A DNA stretch of 64,000 nt from Micromonospora wenchangensis (GTDB lineage: Bacteria > Actinomycetota > Actinomycetes > Mycobacteriales > Micromonosporaceae): the NCBI RefSeq assembly GCF_002210435.1, contig NZ_MZMV01000034.1, positions 1 through 64,000 on the forward strand. The letters run 5' to 3'. This document shows positions 55,665 to 63,631 of the stretch, piece after piece (position 1 is the stretch's first letter; the number at the start of each line of letters is the position of its first letter). A program made the position numbers and the translations under genes. Below the pieces are notes generated by a model. It ran no database searches and was not told where the DNA came from. It saw only the letters and a program-made list of their open reading frames with translations.

Positions 55665-57356
55665 ATGCGTGGTGACCTGGTCAGGAAACTGATCGCACGG
55701 TGCCTGACCACCGGCCTGGCCGTGCTCGCCTTCCTGGTGGTGGCGCTCACCGGCGCGACCGGCTGGGGCCTGGCCCTGGCGGTGGCCGCGCTGGCCGCCG
55801 CCGGCTACGAACGCCGGGTCCGCCCCGACGCCGACATCGTCGCCGAGACGGTGCTGCTGGCCGCCGGCATCCTGGTCGGTCACGCCCGCCGGCTCGACGA
55901 CGGGTTCGACCCGGTGCTGGCGCTCACCGCGCTGGTGCTGCTGGGTCTGGTGCTGCTGGTGGGGCCGCTGCGCGACGCCGGCAACCTGGAGATCCGGGCG
56001 GCGAACCTGCCGGTGCGGGCGTGGACCCCGCTGGTCGCCGCCCGCCTCGGCGGCGTACTGCTGGGGCTGCTCGCGGTGGTCGCGGTGGCCGCCGCCCTCG
56101 CCCTGCCCGCCTGGGTCGCGCTGGCCGTCGTGCTGGTGGTGGCGGCCGGCTGCGGCGCGGTCGGCCTGGACCTGGCCCGGCGGCGGTTCCGGCCGTCGGG
56201 CGGGGGCGGCCCGGTGACCCGGGCGCTGCGCGCGCACCAGCCGGAGTTCCTGCTCTATTTCTCCGCCCCGCCCGGCTCGGAGTACCAGGTCACCATGTGG
56301 CTGCCCTACCTGGAGCGGCTCGGCCGGCCGTTCCTGGTGCTGCTGCGGGAGCCGGAGTTCCTGCCCACGATCGCCGCCGCGACGAGCGCCCCGGTGGTCT
56401 ACTGCCCCACCCTCAAGGCGATGGACGAGGCGCTGGTGCCCAGCCTGCGGGTGGCGTTCTACGTCAACCACGGGGCGAAGAACAGCCACTGCATCCGGTT
56501 CACCCAGCTCACCCACGTGCAACTGCACCACGGCGACAGCGACAAGGCCCCCAGCGCCAACCCGGTCTCGGCCATCTTCGACAAGATCTTCGTGGCCGGT
56601 CAGGCGGCGATCGAGCGGTACGCGCGGGCCGGCGTGGACATCCCCGCCGAGAAGTTCGTCGTGGTCGGCCGTCCACAGGTCGAGGCCATCGAGGTACGCC
56701 GGGAGGCCCGCCCGCCGGCCGCCCCGACCGTGCTCTACACCCCCACCTGGACCGGCCACCACGCCGACGCCAACTACTGCTCGCTGCCGGTGGCCGAGCC
56801 GCTGCTGCGCCGGCTGCTCGACCGGGGAGCCACGGTGATCCTGCGGGCCCACCCGTACACCGGGCAGAACCCGGCCTCGGCCCGGCAGTTGGCCCGGCTC
56901 ACCGAACTGCTCGCCGCCGACCGGGCCCGTACCGGCCGGCAGCACCTGTGGGGTGCGGCGGCCAGCCGTGAGCTGACCCTGACCGACTGCGTCAACCGCT
57001 CCGACGCGCTGGTCTCCGACGTCTCCGGGGTCATCTCCGACTACCTCTACTCGGGCAAGCCGTACGCGGTGACCGACCTGGGTGTCGACGGCGACGAGTT
57101 CCTGACCCGGTTCCCGCTGGCCCGCTCCGGTTACGTGCTGCGCCGGGACATGGCCAACCTCGACGAGGTGCTGACCGGGCTGCTGGACACCGACCCGCTG
57201 GCGGCGGCCCGCTGGGACACCCGCCGCCGCTACCTGGGCGACTTCCCCGCCGACGCGTACGCCGACGGTTTCCTCGACGCCGCCCGCCGGGAGCTGGAGC
57301 CGGGCTGGACTCCGCCGACGCCCCGGGCCGCCACGGTCCTCTCCCCCCGGGCCTGA
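55665..57356 (+). CDS. CDP-glycerol/ribitol phosphotransferase family protein with membrane domain, second copy
   Basis: The 563-residue product has the same plan as the gene at 47208: an N-terminal block with about 5-6 transmembrane helices (about 15-175) and a TagB/TagF-like domain (about 200-555). Its blocks are LLYFSAPPGSEYQVTMWLPY, VQLHHGDSDKAPSANPVSA (H-G-D-S-D-K), VLYTPTWTGHHADANYCSLP, ILRAHPYTGQNPAS and LVSDVSGVISDYLYSGKPY. It follows the CDP-ribitol synthase by 23 bases, in one operon, and so is the best candidate polymerase for ribitol-phosphate. ATG at 55665 has a GGAGA site just upstream. Confidence 0.9.
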   Translation: MRGDLVRKLIARCLTTGLAVLAFLVVALTGATGWGLALAVAALAAAGYERRVRPDADIVAETVLLAAGILVGHARRLDDGFDPVLALTALVLLGLVLLVGPLRDAGNLEIRAANLPVRAWTPLVAARLGGVLLGLLAVVAVAAALALPAWVALAVVLVVAAGCGAVGLDLARRRFRPSGGGGPVTRALRAHQPEFLLYFSAPPGSEYQVTMWLPYLERLGRPFLVLLREPEFLPTIAAATSAPVVYCPTLKAMDEALVPSLRVAFYVNHGAKNSHCIRFTQLTHVQLHHGDSDKAPSANPVSAIFDKIFVAGQAAIERYARAGVDIPAEKFVVVGRPQVEAIEVRREARPPAAPTVLYTPTWTGHHADANYCSLPVAEPLLRRLLDRGATVILRAHPYTGQNPASARQLARLTELLAADRARTGRQHLWGAAASRELTLTDCVNRSDALVSDVSGVISDYLYSGKPYAVTDLGVDGDEFLTRFPLARSGYVLRRDMANLDEVLTGLLDTDPLAAARWDTRRRYLGDFPADAYADGFLDAARRELEPGWTPPTPRAATVLSPRA

Positions 57357-57437
57357 GCCGGCGGTGGCCGACGCCTGTTGGGCCGATGTTGCGGTATCCG
57401 AGTCCGCTGACACCGCTGTATCGGCCCCATACGAGCA

Positions 57438-57465
57438 CCGCCCCGGCCACCCGTGGTCGGGGCGG
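57438..57465. terminator. Bidirectional hairpin terminator
   Basis: CCGCCCCGGCCAC (57438-57450) pairs with GTGGTCGGGGCGG (57453-57465) with one G-U pair. It lies between the convergent stops at 57356 and 57489. Confidence 0.65.
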
Positions 57466-57488
57466 CCGGGGCGGGTGGGGTGGATCGG

Positions 57489-58349
57489 TCAGGCGGAGTA
57501 GCCCCGGGTGGCGATCCAGTTCGCCAGGGTGGTCACGCTGACCCAGTAGGCCGGCAGGGACGGGTCGGCCGAGTCGGCGATCCGCACGGTACGGCCGTTG
57601 TCCCGGTAGCCCACGGCGGCGACGTAGTGGCCGCCGGGGAAGGAGTGCCAGCCGCCGTCGAGGTCGGTGGCGTCCCCGGCCACGTTCGCGACCACGGCCC
57701 GCTGGTCGGTGACCGCCGCGACCACGTCGGCCCGCAGCCGCTCGATCTGCGCGTCGCTCGGGGTGCCGGCGAACATCCGGGTCCGGTACGGGTCGCCCTT
57801 GACCACGGCGTTCAGCACCCGGGTGGTGTCCTCGGCCGAGTTGGTGCCCATCTCGGTGGTGCCCAACTGGGCGGCGAGGTCGTCCTGGCCGCGCTCGATG
57901 CCGGCCGCGCTGAGCGCGTTGCGCACCGCCGCCGGGCCGCAGTAGTAGTAGGTGATCTGGGCCTGGTAGTCGTAGCGCAGGACCTTCGACGACGGGGGCT
58001 TCGGGGCCGCCTTGCGGGTCAGGTCCGGGTCGGCGGTGGCGCGGACCTTGGCCCGGGTGACCCGCGGCGACGGGGTGGGGCTCGCCGACGGGCTGGTCGA
58101 GGGGGTGGCCGACGGGCTGGCCGGGGCGGGGGTGGCCACCCGGGCCTGGGCGCGGCTGGCGACGTCGTCGAGGCGGGGGGCGGTCTCGGCCACGGCGGTG
58201 GCGCGCTGGTCGGTCGGGGCGTCGTCGACCCCGGCGGCCAGGGCGGTGCCACCGGCGGCCAGGACGAGGACCGCCGCCGAGCCGACGACCATCCGGTACG
58301 GGCGCTGGACGCCCAGTCGGCGGAGCTGACGATTCATGTGGTGCTTCAC
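57489..58349 (-). CDS. Secreted C39-like papain-fold peptidase
   Basis: The 286-residue exported protein has a signal peptide (VVGSAAVLVLAAGGTALAAG, about 21-40), a Ser/Thr/Pro-rich linker (70-100), and a C39-type domain with the catalytic C137 in YYYCGPAAVRNAL, H241 in GGHYVAAVGY and D259 in RIADSADP. Such domains cleave peptides outside the cell, including wall-linked or leader peptides. GTG at 58349 was chosen because GGAGG lies 8 bases upstream; the ATG at 58337 is in frame too. A c-di-AMP riboswitch about 270 bases upstream on the same strand probably controls it, which fits a cell-wall or turgor role. Confidence 0.9.
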   Translation of the reverse strand: MKHHMNRQLRRLGVQRPYRMVVGSAAVLVLAAGGTALAAGVDDAPTDQRATAVAETAPRLDDVASRAQARVATPAPASPSATPSTSPSASPTPSPRVTRAKVRATADPDLTRKAAPKPPSSKVLRYDYQAQITYYYCGPAAVRNALSAAGIERGQDDLAAQLGTTEMGTNSAEDTTRVLNAVVKGDPYRTRMFAGTPSDAQIERLRADVVAAVTDQRAVVANVAGDATDLDGGWHSFPGGHYVAAVGYRDNGRTVRIADSADPSLPAYWVSVTTLANWIATRGYSA

Positions 58350-58621
58350 GGGGTGTTCCTCCACGGGGCGAGGCGGCCGGGCACGCCGGACCGGCACGCG
58401 GCGGGTACGCCACGCGCGGATCGGGTGTTCAGCCGCTCGTTCGGCAGGGACCGCCCGACGGGAGCCGGACGGATCGGCGGGTCGCCCGACCGGGGTCGGG
58501 CGGCGGGGTGGACGGCCGGGTCAGCGCGTCAGGCGCGACGGTCCGGCGGCACCCCGGCACCGAGGTGGAGGGACCACCGAGGGGGTGGGGTCATGCTGCA
58601 CGAGGATGGAACTCCTTCCGC
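58350..58621 (-). promoter_or_regulatory. Leader between riboswitch and C39 gene, with hairpin
   Basis: This 272-base leader contains a stem, CGCCCGACC (58483-58491) with GGTCGGGCG (58494-58502), that could be part of an expression platform or terminator. The ribosome site GGAGG lies at about 58358-58362. No other gene is seen. Confidence 0.5.
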
Positions 58622-58757
58622 TGCCGCCGACCGGGTTAGCTGACGGATTCGGGCGGGAAGATCGCCCTACCCCGGGCCGTGGCCCGGAGATTCACCCCAG
58701 GTGGTGCATGTGGGTCCCCGGTTCGTGACTCGCACGATTGAGCGGGTCGGTGCGGCG
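58622..58757 (-). ncRNA. ydaO-type cyclic di-AMP riboswitch
   Basis: On the minus strand, in order from the 5' side, are CCGACCCGCTCAATCG, GGGGACCCA (58711-58719), GGGGTGAATC (58689-58698), GGTAGGGC (58664-58671) and CCCGAATCCGTCAGCTAAC (about 58635-58653). This matches the core of the ydaO/yuaA element, including the B. subtilis ydaO leader, block for block. The outer stem CCGACC/GGTCGG (58745-58750 with 58627-58632) closes it. In actinobacteria this switch usually controls wall hydrolases and turns genes off when c-di-AMP binds. Boundaries are approximate. Confidence 0.9.
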
Positions 58758-59267
58758 TCGCCTCCTGCGATCGGAAACCGCACCGGACCGCAGCGACACT
58801 ACTGGTCACCCTTCCCTCCCGCCAAGCCCTGTGAGCTGCGTAAACATCGTCGGGTCGGCTTCTTTGCGGGGCACTCGGGCAGCGCGGGCCAGCCCCGGGG
58901 ACGAAGCGTCGTCGGACCCCGGCATGGCGACAACCGGACGACCCGGCCGCAACCCCCGATGATCATCGAAGTCGATGTGACCGCCTGTGACCGCCTGTCC
59001 GATTCCCCCGGCCGTGACGCCCCCCACACCGGAGCTGGATAACAATTCGACCCCCGAGACCCCCGGCCGCGCGGCTCCGGGGTCCAGCATCCGCAACGGG
59101 GCCGAAGTCGTGGAGTCAACGCGGGGTGGACACCGCCATTTGCGCGTCGTTGTGTCGATCATCCCGGGGCCGGGACAGGCCGGCCGAGGCAGGCCGAGGC
59201 AAGGCAGGCCGGGCCGGGACAGGCCGGGCCGGGACAGGCCGGCCCGGGAGCGGCGGTCCCGGGGTGG
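58758..59267. other. Non-coding region with short tandem repeats
   Basis: No gene was found in these 510 bases. The part nearest 58758 must hold the promoter for the riboswitch transcript. AGGCCGGGCCGGGAC is repeated at 59206-59220 and 59221-59235, with degenerate AGGCCG units before and after (59165-59245). These repeats lie just past the stop of the leftward hypothetical gene. Confidence 0.45.
59206..59235. repeat. 15-bp tandem repeat, two exact copies
   Basis: Two exact copies of AGGCCGGGCCGGGAC lie in tandem, flanked by partial copies. It may reflect slippage in a very GC-rich region or act as a complex terminator for the leftward gene ending at 59268. Confidence 0.6.
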
Positions 59268-60029
59268 TCAGCCGACCCGGGCCGGGTGCCAGCGGGTGGC
59301 ACGCGTCGGGAGGGTCGCCGCCGACGCCGCGGTGCGGGGCCGCGGGACCCGGTCCGGCCGCACCCGCTGGGTGGCCGCGTACGCCTCGGCGGCCAGGGAG
59401 CGGGCGGCCTCGGCGGCCAGCTCGGCGTCCCGCCACGCGACGCGTTCCCGCCAGGCCGCCGCCCGGTACGCCGCACGCCGGTCCTCCCGCACCGCCCGCG
59501 CGAGCATCACCTCGTGCTCGACCGGGTGCCGGCGCGGGTCCCAGCCGTCGCGGTGCGCGAAGACGTCCCGCAGCCGCTCCACCGACAACTCGCCCCGCCA
59601 GTGCGCCGCCACCGCCTCCTGGTGCAGCCACCGCTCCCGGCCCGCGTACTCGGCGGGTGTCCGGGGGGTACGCGGGCTGGGCAGCGCCCCCGCGCCGACG
59701 AACCGGCGGGCGGTCGTCTCGGCCTCGTCGTACGCCTGCCAGGCCCGTTCCAGGGTGTCCTGGGCGGCCAGCCAGGCGGCCCGGTGACGGCGGGCGGTCT
59801 GGGCGGCCCCGGCGGCGGCGACGGCCACCTCCCCGGCGTAGCGGCGCAGGTCGGCGACCGGGGGTGGGGCGTCCGGCGGCGGCACGACGGGGGTCACCTC
59901 GGTCGCCTGGTCCCGTTCGGGGCGGGCGACCAGGACGGCGAGGCCGGTCAGCGCGAGGACGAGCAGCAGGGACCAGATCGCGGTGGCGGTCGGCACCCCG
60001 ATCAGGAACTGGGAGAGCACGGTGTTCAC
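59268..60029 (-). CDS. Membrane-anchored hypothetical protein, Arg/Ala-rich
   Basis: Function unknown. The 253-residue product has one N-terminal transmembrane helix (AIWSLLLVLALTGLAVLVA, about 15-34), a short Pro-rich segment (VTPVVPPPDAPPP), and then a long Ala/Arg-rich helical domain (about 55-230; AAWLAAQDTLERAWQAYDEA). The last part likely forms a coiled coil on the cytoplasmic or outer side. GTG at 60029 was chosen as it puts the helix near the N-terminus; an upstream start adds a Pro-rich leader. It is leftward, about 135 bases beyond a second hypothetical gene; co-transcription is possible. Confidence 0.7.
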   Translation of the reverse strand: MNTVLSQFLIGVPTATAIWSLLLVLALTGLAVLVARPERDQATEVTPVVPPPDAPPPVADLRRYAGEVAVAAAGAAQTARRHRAAWLAAQDTLERAWQAYDEAETTARRFVGAGALPSPRTPRTPAEYAGRERWLHQEAVAAHWRGELSVERLRDVFAHRDGWDPRRHPVEHEVMLARAVREDRRAAYRAAAWRERVAWRDAELAAEAARSLAAEAYAATQRVRPDRVPRPRTAASAATLPTRATRWHPARVG

Positions 60030-60164
60030 GGGTCGACACCTCGCGGGCGGATGTGGCGGGTCGGGGCCGTACCGGGGCGGGACCGTTGCGGGCAACGTCC
60101 GCCCGGGGCGGTACGGGGACGAGGTCGTGGTGGTGGCGGGCGGGTGGCCCCCGCTGGGGCGGGT

Positions 60165-60560
60165 TCAGCCCGCCGGGGGCGCCCGGGGCCCGGCGGCGGC
60201 GGGCACCCGACCGCCAGGTGTCACCAGGGTGGCGGCCGGAAGCTCCCGTGCCGGACCGGCCGGCACGGCGGGCACGCCGGCGTCGACCCGGTCGGTCGCC
60301 ACCACGTCGACCCGCTCGGTCGCCCGGCCGTCGGAGCGGATGCCGTCACCCCGGCCGAACGGGGTGTCGAGGGCCACGGCGGTGGGGAAGGAGTGCGACG
60401 CGTCGGCCGAGAGGGCACCGGGGGCCGGATCGAACAGCGCGGGGCCGGTCGGCGCGGGGCCGGCGGCGGCGAACGCGAGGGCGACCGCGAGCCCGGCGAG
60501 CAGCCGGGACATCCCGCGCGCGACCCACCACAGCGGACTGGTGAGCGCGACCGGGAACAC
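60165..60560 (-). CDS. Small exported hypothetical protein
   Basis: The 131-residue product shows an N-terminal hydrophobic stretch (LAGLAVALAFAAAG, about 21-34) that can act as a signal peptide, followed by a low-complexity Pro/Ala/Asp/Val part. There are no cysteines and no recognised domain. Codon use is like the neighbours, but a weak ribosome site makes the start uncertain, and an internal ATG at residue 17 (MSRLLAGLAV) is plausible. It could be a real small secreted protein or a marginal open frame; I rate it as only moderately supported. Confidence 0.45.
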   Translation of the reverse strand: MFPVALTSPLWWVARGMSRLLAGLAVALAFAAAGPAPTGPALFDPAPGALSADASHSFPTAVALDTPFGRGDGIRSDGRATERVDVVATDRVDAGVPAVPAGPARELPAATLVTPGGRVPAAAGPRAPPAG

Positions 60561-60763
60561 GTGACCACGCTACCGAAGGGGCCACCGGCCCGCAGCACCG
60601 CCGGGCGTGTCGCCGCGCCGGGCACACGGAGGAGCAGGTCACCGGGGTTCTGGGCCGCCAGAGCCGGGGCGTGTCCAGGATGGAGGGACGCTGCGCGGCC
60701 GACCTGCCGGGGCAGGAGCCGGGCCGTGCCGGCGGGACCGGGGAGACGGGTCGTGCCGGTGGG

Positions 60764-62035
60764 TCAGTGGGGGTCGCGCGGCCCGGCGTACTCGACGGGG
60801 CGGCCGTCGCGCGGCCCGTCACCGGCCCCCCTCGGCCCGGGGACGACGCCGCCGGAGGTGGCGGCAGCGCCGGAATCGGCAGCGGGAGCATCGGAGGCGG
60901 CAACGCCGGGCACCGGGGCATCGGCGTCGGAGGGGGCAGCAGCAGAGGTGGCGGCCGGGTTGCGGCGGCGGGGGGCGAGGCGGCGCATCATCGGGGTCTC
61001 CACGAAGCGGTGCAGTGCGGCGGCCAGCGCCAGGTTCAGCACCAGGAAGCCGAGCACGGCCAGCGGCCCCGACCAGCCGGGCAGCCCCACGCCCCAGTGC
61101 CCGGTGAGCCGCAGCACGGTCATCATCACCAGCACGTGCACCAGGTAGAAGGCGAACGACACCTCGCCGAGCCAGATCAGGGTGCGGTGCCGCCACGGGG
61201 ACCGGCGGCCCTGCACGTCCGCGCGGGCCGCCGCCGGGATGACCAGGATGTACGCCACCGACAGCAGCGCCGCCCACATCTCGGCCGGGATCCAGTGCGC
61301 CGCCACCCAGACGACCACGAAGAGCAGGCTGGCCAGGGGCAGCCCGGGGCCCCGCCAGTGACCACGGCGCAGCAGCTCGGCGGCGGCGACGCCCAGCCAG
61401 AACTCGGTGGAGCGGACCAGCGGGAAGACCTGGGTGAACCACCAGTTGCTGCCCTCGGGCAGCAGTTGCTGGCCGGGCCAGAGCGCCAGGATCACCAGCG
61501 GCACCGCCACCACCACGGCCCACAGCACACCGGAGTGGGCCCGCCGGATGGCCGGCAGCGCCAGCGGCAGGCAGAGGTAGAAGAACAGCTCGCAGGAGAG
61601 CGACCAGCTTACGTTGTTGATGCTGTAGAAGTAGCCGGGGGTGGGGTCCCACGCCTGGACGAGGAACAGGTTCTCCAGGGCGGCGCGCGGCACCACCGGG
61701 TCGGCGAACCACCACATCACCAGCAGCGCCGCCGCCCAGGTCAGCACGTGGTTGGGAAAGATCTTGGCGAGCCGGCGACGCCAGAAGTCCCGCCGCCGGT
61801 CGCCGTCGCGGGCCGACCAGACCAGCACGAAGCCACTGAGGATGAAGAAGAACTGCACCCCGGACAGGCCCAGGGTGAACAGCCAGTCGACCACCGCCCT
61901 GGCGTCGGGCTGGGTGACGATCCGCATGGTGCCGACGTGGTAGCCGAAGACCAGCATGGCGGCGATCCAGCGCAGCCCGGTCAGCGACGGGAGCCGGTTC
62001 AGCGCCGGGGGCGCGGTGGTGGGCACGCTGGTCAC
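60764..62035 (-). CDS. Acyltransferase-3 family membrane protein (OafA/YrhL-like)
   Basis: Members O-acylate sugars of surface glycans across the membrane. The 423-residue product has about 10 transmembrane segments and the family motifs: LPSLTGLRWIAAMLVFGYH (the R-W-x-A and the F-x-x-H pattern), VQFFFILSGFVLVWS, FWRRRLAKIFPNHVLTW, and WSLSCELFFYLCLPL with the conserved E. The last 55 residues are an Ala/Pro/Asp-rich tail. GTG at 62035 is preferred over an upstream start because the region before it is promoter-like. It is divergent from the pyruvyl transferase gene and likely serves the same glycan. Confidence 0.92.
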   Translation of the reverse strand: MTSVPTTAPPALNRLPSLTGLRWIAAMLVFGYHVGTMRIVTQPDARAVVDWLFTLGLSGVQFFFILSGFVLVWSARDGDRRRDFWRRRLAKIFPNHVLTWAAALLVMWWFADPVVPRAALENLFLVQAWDPTPGYFYSINNVSWSLSCELFFYLCLPLALPAIRRAHSGVLWAVVVAVPLVILALWPGQQLLPEGSNWWFTQVFPLVRSTEFWLGVAAAELLRRGHWRGPGLPLASLLFVVVWVAAHWIPAEMWAALLSVAYILVIPAAARADVQGRRSPWRHRTLIWLGEVSFAFYLVHVLVMMTVLRLTGHWGVGLPGWSGPLAVLGFLVLNLALAAALHRFVETPMMRRLAPRRRNPAATSAAAPSDADAPVPGVAASDAPAADSGAAATSGGVVPGPRGAGDGPRDGRPVEYAGPRDPH

Positions 62036-62102
62036 CCGGGGCACCCTACCGGCACGCCCCGTCGTCGGCGACGGACCGGGGGTGGTGCGGATGTGCGGAA
62101 GG

Positions 62103-62131
62103 TGTACGAAATCCCTCCACTGCCCTAACAT
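62103..62131 (+). promoter_or_regulatory. Candidate promoter of the pyruvyl transferase gene
   Basis: TGTACG at 62103-62108 and TAACAT at 62126-62131 are separated by 17 bases, a good fit to an actinobacterial housekeeping promoter. The start codon lies 85 bases downstream. Confidence 0.45.
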
Positions 62132-62216
62132 CGCGGGACCTGTCGGTGTCGGCGTACCCGTGGGTCAGATCGGCGGCCGGCGGAGGCTCCCGGCGAACGA
62201 GGAACGGAGCGAAGTG

Positions 62217-63542
62217 GTGCACCAACGGATCCTGATGCGGGCGAAGAAGGACCCGTTCGACGTACGCGGCCCGGAGGAGGCGTACGAGGGGAACTGGATC
62301 GGGGAGAACAACGGCAACCTGGTCTTCAGTCACGCCGCCCACAAGCTGCTGCGCACCTCCACCGCGCGGATCACGTCGACCGAGTTCAAGGTCGACCTGC
62401 GCGACGCCGACCGGATCAACGAGCAGTACGACGTGTACGTCATCCCGCTCGCCAACGCGTTCCGGCGCAGCTACGCCCACCGCATCGAGCTGATGACGAA
62501 GCTGGTCGAGCGGCTGCGCATCCCGGTGGTGGTGTTCGGGGTGGGCGTACAGACCGACATCCACGGCGACCGGGAGTACCTGCGTCCGATCGACGACGTG
62601 GTCAGCCGGTTCGTCCGGGCGGCGCTGGAGCGGGGGCCGAGCATCGGCGTACGCGGGGAGATCACCGCGCAGTACCTGAACACGCTGGGCTTCTCCGCCG
62701 TCGACGTGATCGGCTGCCCGTCGATGTTCCTGCACGGCGACCAGCTCCGGGTGGAGAAGTCCGCGCCGGCCCTGAGCACCGACGCCCGGGTGGCGCTGAC
62801 CGTCTCCCCGTACGTCAAGTCGATGGCGAAGATCATCGCCTCGCACCAGGCCCGCTACCCCAACCTGCGCTACCTGCCGCAGGACCTCAAGACGCTGGGC
62901 ACCCTGCTCTACGGCGACGCGCCGCAGGACCGGGGCAAGACCAGCGCCATCCCGATCCACACCTCGCACCCGCTGTTCACGCAGGACAAGGTGCGGATGT
63001 TCCTCGACCCGTGGACCTGGATGGACTACCTCGCCGGGTTCGACTTCGCCTTCGGCACCCGCATCCACGGCACCATCACCGCGCTGGTCGCCGGCACCCC
63101 CGGCTACCTGTTCGCGCACGACTCGCGCACCCTGGAACTGGCCCGCTACTTCGACATCCCGCACCGGCTGATGCCTGACGTGCCGGCCGACGTGGACGCC
63201 GCGCAGCTCTACGCCGAGGCCGACTACACCGGCCTGAACACCGGGCACCGGGCCCGCTACGAGGTGATGCGCGCCTTCCTCGCCCGGCACGACCTGGGCA
63301 ACGCGTTCGACGACGGCGACAGCGCGGCCCGCTTCGACGCGCAGGTCCGCGAGACGGTGTTCCCGCCGGCGGTCCGGCCCGCCTCGGCCAGTTCACCCGA
63401 GGAACTGCTGGCCCGCATCCAGTGGCTGCGCGACCGCAACGCGGCGCTCGGCGACGACGTACGGGAACTGCGTGACCAGCGGCTTCGGGCCCGGGTGCGG
63501 CGCGCGGTCCCCGCACCGGTACGGCGGATGCTGAACCGTTAA
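62217..63542 (+). CDS. Polysaccharide pyruvyl transferase family protein
   Basis: Family members add pyruvate ketals to sugars of surface polysaccharides, using phosphoenolpyruvate. The 441-residue product has NWIGENNGNLVFSHAAHKLL near 25-44, VVVFGVGVQTDIHGDREYL, SIGVRGEITAQYL with the substrate-binding R, DVIGCPSMFLH, and the conserved GTRIHGTITALVAGTPG near 280-296. An acidic helix and a basic tail (residues 400-441; RDQRLRARVRRAV) close the protein, perhaps contacting membrane. GTG at 62217 has a GGAG site 7 bases upstream; GTG at 62214 is one codon earlier. It leads a rightward unit with the GT2 gene. Confidence 0.9.
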   Translation: MHQRILMRAKKDPFDVRGPEEAYEGNWIGENNGNLVFSHAAHKLLRTSTARITSTEFKVDLRDADRINEQYDVYVIPLANAFRRSYAHRIELMTKLVERLRIPVVVFGVGVQTDIHGDREYLRPIDDVVSRFVRAALERGPSIGVRGEITAQYLNTLGFSAVDVIGCPSMFLHGDQLRVEKSAPALSTDARVALTVSPYVKSMAKIIASHQARYPNLRYLPQDLKTLGTLLYGDAPQDRGKTSAIPIHTSHPLFTQDKVRMFLDPWTWMDYLAGFDFAFGTRIHGTITALVAGTPGYLFAHDSRTLELARYFDIPHRLMPDVPADVDAAQLYAEADYTGLNTGHRARYEVMRAFLARHDLGNAFDDGDSAARFDAQVRETVFPPAVRPASASSPEELLARIQWLRDRNAALGDDVRELRDQRLRARVRRAVPAPVRRMLNR

Positions 63543-63631
63543 CCTGCCGCTCGGCCGCTGTTCAGCAGCTCCATCTCCACCGGATACGTCACGTTCCGTG
63601 GCCGTCCATACCCGTGCACCAGGGTGGCGGG

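Noticed and set aside
59037..59055. GGATAACAATTCGA, resembling a lac operator half
   Set aside because: A single half-site with no dyad and no LacI gene nearby; probably chance.
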